Below, in pieces: positions 6,537 to 8,144 of a stretch of DNA of 8,144 nt. The notes under the pieces were generated by a model that was not told the origin of the DNA, did no database searches, and saw only the letters and a program-made list of their open reading frames with translations. Both the position numbers and the translations under genes were made by a program. The DNA is from Verrucomicrobia bacterium UBA4286 (GTDB taxonomy: Bacteria > Verrucomicrobiota > Kiritimatiellia > RFP12 > UBA1067): positions 1 through 8,144 of the forward strand of contig DGVK01000153.1 of NCBI GenBank assembly GCA_002395905.1, in the 5' to 3' direction. How positions within the stretch are numbered: the stretch's first letter is position 1; each line of letters starts with the position of its first letter.

Positions 6537-7450
6537 TAAATGACCGCTCCCATATAGCCCATCTCGGCAAGAATCTTTGGATTCTTCATCCAGCCCGGCT
6601 CGACCTTGACCCAGAGCTCGAGCGAAACTTTCACGCCGAACGTTTCCGAAAGCTCCCTCTCGGCCGCCTTTCGCGCGCCCTTTATCGTCTGGGCGCTGCG
6701 CCCGATGACGATCGGCTTCTGCGACGGCCTGTTCACGAGAACGTCAACCGCCACGGTCCACCGTCCGCCGCTCTCGGCGATATCCTTCACTCTCACGCCG
6801 AGCTCGTGAGGGATCTCCTGATGGAGCTTCGCGAGGAATTTCTCGCGGACTGTGTCGGCTATCGCGAGCTTTCGCGGATAGTCGGTCACCACGTCTTCGG
6901 GGAAGAGCGGCTCGCCCTCCTCCGCGAAATCGAAGAGCGCGTCCATAACCCCTTTCGCGCCTTCGTCCGAAAGAGCGCAGCACTCCACCCACACCGGCTT
7001 TGCGGCCGTGGGTTCCGTGCCGGCCGCCGCAGCCTCGTTCCACGCGTCGCGGAACATGGAGGAAAAGAATGGTTTCGCGTCCGCCTTGTTGAGAACGAAA
7101 ACGACCTTCCCGGGAGCCTCCTTCGCGACGCGCTGCATCCAACCGACGTCCTCCAGCTGCGGCTCCTGCGAAGCGTCGAAGACGACGCACGTCACATCGG
7201 TCCCCGCCGCGCTGCGGCGGGCCATGCGGTTGAGAAGCGTGCCGAGAGTGCCGACTGCCTTGTGAAGACCGGGCGTGTCCAGAAGAACGAGCTGTCCGCG
7301 CGGATCGGCGACGATCCCGCGGACTGTGTTGCGCGTCGTCTGCTCCACAGGCGAGACGATCGAAACCTTCTCGCCCACGAGCCTGTTCACGAGCGTGGAT
7401 TTACCCGCGTTCGTCCTGCCCACGACCCCGACTATCGCAACCTTCGCCAT
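6536..7450 (-). CDS. era: GTPase Era, 16S rRNA-binding ribosome assembly factor
   Basis: Era is a GTPase that binds the 3' end of 16S rRNA and helps mature the 30S subunit. The 304-residue protein is of family length. The GTPase domain shows G1 GRTNAGKST (11-19; usually GRPNVGKST), the switch region QTTRNTVRG (37-45), G3 DTPG (58-61), G4 NKAD (121-124) and a G5-like CAL (158-160; usually SAL). The KH domain ends in LELWVKVEPGW (277-287) and EMGY, the classic Era finish. Its RNA-binding GxxG loop reads GRSA (250-253), so the last Gly is Ala. The ATG at 7450 lies 8 nt after the glyA stop. The preceding bases are pyrimidine-rich with no clear Shine-Dalgarno, so translation probably depends on coupling to glyA. 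Upstream in-frame sequence is not Era-like. Confidence 0.95.
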   Translation of the reverse strand: MAKVAIVGVVGRTNAGKSTLVNRLVGEKVSIVSPVEQTTRNTVRGIVADPRGQLVLLDTPGLHKAVGTLGTLLNRMARRSAAGTDVTCVVFDASQEPQLEDVGWMQRVAKEAPGKVVFVLNKADAKPFFSSMFRDAWNEAAAAGTEPTAAKPVWVECCALSDEGAKGVMDALFDFAEEGEPLFPEDVVTDYPRKLAIADTVREKFLAKLHQEIPHELGVRVKDIAESGGRWTVAVDVLVNRPSQKPIVIGRSAQTIKGARKAAERELSETFGVKVSLELWVKVEPGWMKNPKILAEMGYMGAVI

Positions 7451-7458
7451 GGCGTTGA

Positions 7459-8144
7459 TCAGGGGACTGGGAATCCTGCGACGAGCGCCTTGGCCTCGCG
7501 CCTGACGCGCTCCTGCACCGTCGTGTCGGCGATGTTGTCGAGTACATCGGCAATCCATGTGCCGATCTTGATCATCTCGGCCTCTTTCATGCCGCGCGTC
7601 GTGACCGACGCCGTGCCGACGCGTATTCCCGAAGTCTTGAAAGGAGACTCCGTATCGTAGGGAATCGTATTCTTGTTCACAACGATTCCGGCCGCGTCGA
7701 GCGCCGCAGCAGCGTCCTTGCCGGTCATACCGCGCGATTTGACGTCGACGAGGAAGAGGTGATTGTCGGTACCGCCGGATACAATACGGTAGCCGCGGTC
7801 CTGCACCGTCTTGCAGAGAACCCGGCAGTTCCTCACGAGCTGGGCGGCGTATTCCTTGAATGCAGGCTGCATCGCCTCGCGGAAGCACACGGCTTTCGCG
7901 GCGATGACATTTTCCAGAGGCCCGCCCTGCATGCCGGGGAACACCGCGCTGTCTAGCGCCTTGGCGTACTTCTCCTTGCAGAGCACAAGCCCTCCGCGCG
8001 GTCCGCGCAGAGTCTTGTGGGTGGTGGTCGTCACAACATGAGCATAGGGGAACGGACTCGGATGCACTCCGGTCGCCACCAGGCCTGCGATGTGAGCGAT
8101 GTCCGCCATCAGGTACGCTCCGACCTCGTCCGCGATCTCGCGGA
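7459..8144 (-). CDS. glyA: serine hydroxymethyltransferase (C-terminal part, cut by window edge)
   Basis: GlyA interconverts serine and glycine using PLP and tetrahydrofolate, feeding one-carbon units to purine, thymidylate and methionine synthesis. About 227 C-terminal residues are visible, of some 415 in the family; the N-terminus lies beyond the right edge. Visible marks are [14 protein letters not shown] (with the Asp and His that contact PLP), the PLP-lysine motif [16 protein letters not shown], then [23 protein letters not shown] and SGIRVGTAS with the substrate-carboxylate Arg. All key residues in this part are intact. It ends 8 nt before era and is the first visible gene of the long operon. 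Confidence 0.97.
   Translation of the reverse strand, partial: REIADEVGAYLMADIAHIAGLVATGVHPSPFPYAHVVTTTTHKTLRGPRGGLVLCKEKYAKALDSAVFPGMQGGPLENVIAAKAVCFREAMQPAFKEYAAQLVRNCRVLCKTVQDRGYRIVSGGTDNHLFLVDVKSRGMTGKDAAAALDAAGIVVNKNTIPYDTESPFKTSGIRVGTASVTTRGMKEAEMIKIGTWIADVLDNIADTTVQERVRREAKALVAGFPVP

Noticed and set aside
7451..7888. Upstream extension of era by about 146 codons
   Set aside because: It lies within glyA in another frame; the translation is Arg-rich, and Era proteins start just before the G1 motif.

Overview
This 8.1 kb window is GC-rich and densely packed. Every gene I can support lies on the minus strand, so transcription runs from right to left. Nine genes are complete. One, glyA, is cut by the right edge. 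I see no rRNA, tRNA, mobile element, CRISPR array or long repeat. The Gram-negative-style envelope genes (a TPR protein with a signal peptide, ExbB, ExbD), the Thermus-like OPRT and the gene order suggest a bacterium of the PVC group, perhaps Kiritimatiellota or Verrucomicrobiota. That placement is inference and weak, because no marker here fixes the lineage.

Layout in transcription order. Unit 1 is glyA (partial) > era > large TPR protein > exbB-like > exbD-like > small membrane protein > pyrE. Junctions are an 8-nt gap, a 1-nt TAATG overlap, a 4-nt GTGA overlap, two 4-nt ATGA overlaps and a 13-nt gap. I see no internal promoter or terminator, so it reads as one translationally coupled operon. 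It joins one-carbon metabolism (GlyA), ribosome assembly (Era) and pyrimidine synthesis (PyrE) to a four-gene envelope module.

Unit 2 is nusB > ribD > ribE. It starts in the only real intergenic gap (60 nt), which holds a perfect extended -10 element. NusB serves antitermination and rRNA transcription. RibD and RibE perform an early and the last step of riboflavin synthesis. ribH and ribA/B are not in the window.

The part most worth a second look is the envelope module (2880-6536). It has the layout of a Tol/Ton-type ion-driven machine: a periplasmic TPR protein, a three-helix ExbB/TolQ/MotA protein, and one or two single-helix ExbD/TolR-like proteins. The residues that normally carry the ions are changed. 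The ExbD transmembrane Asp is Ser in the clear ExbD homologue. The aligned position is also Ser in the following small protein, and the conserved TM3 Thr of ExbB is Ala. Either the motor is uncoupled or repurposed, or it uses a different ion path. Era also lacks the last glycine of its KH-domain GxxG loop.
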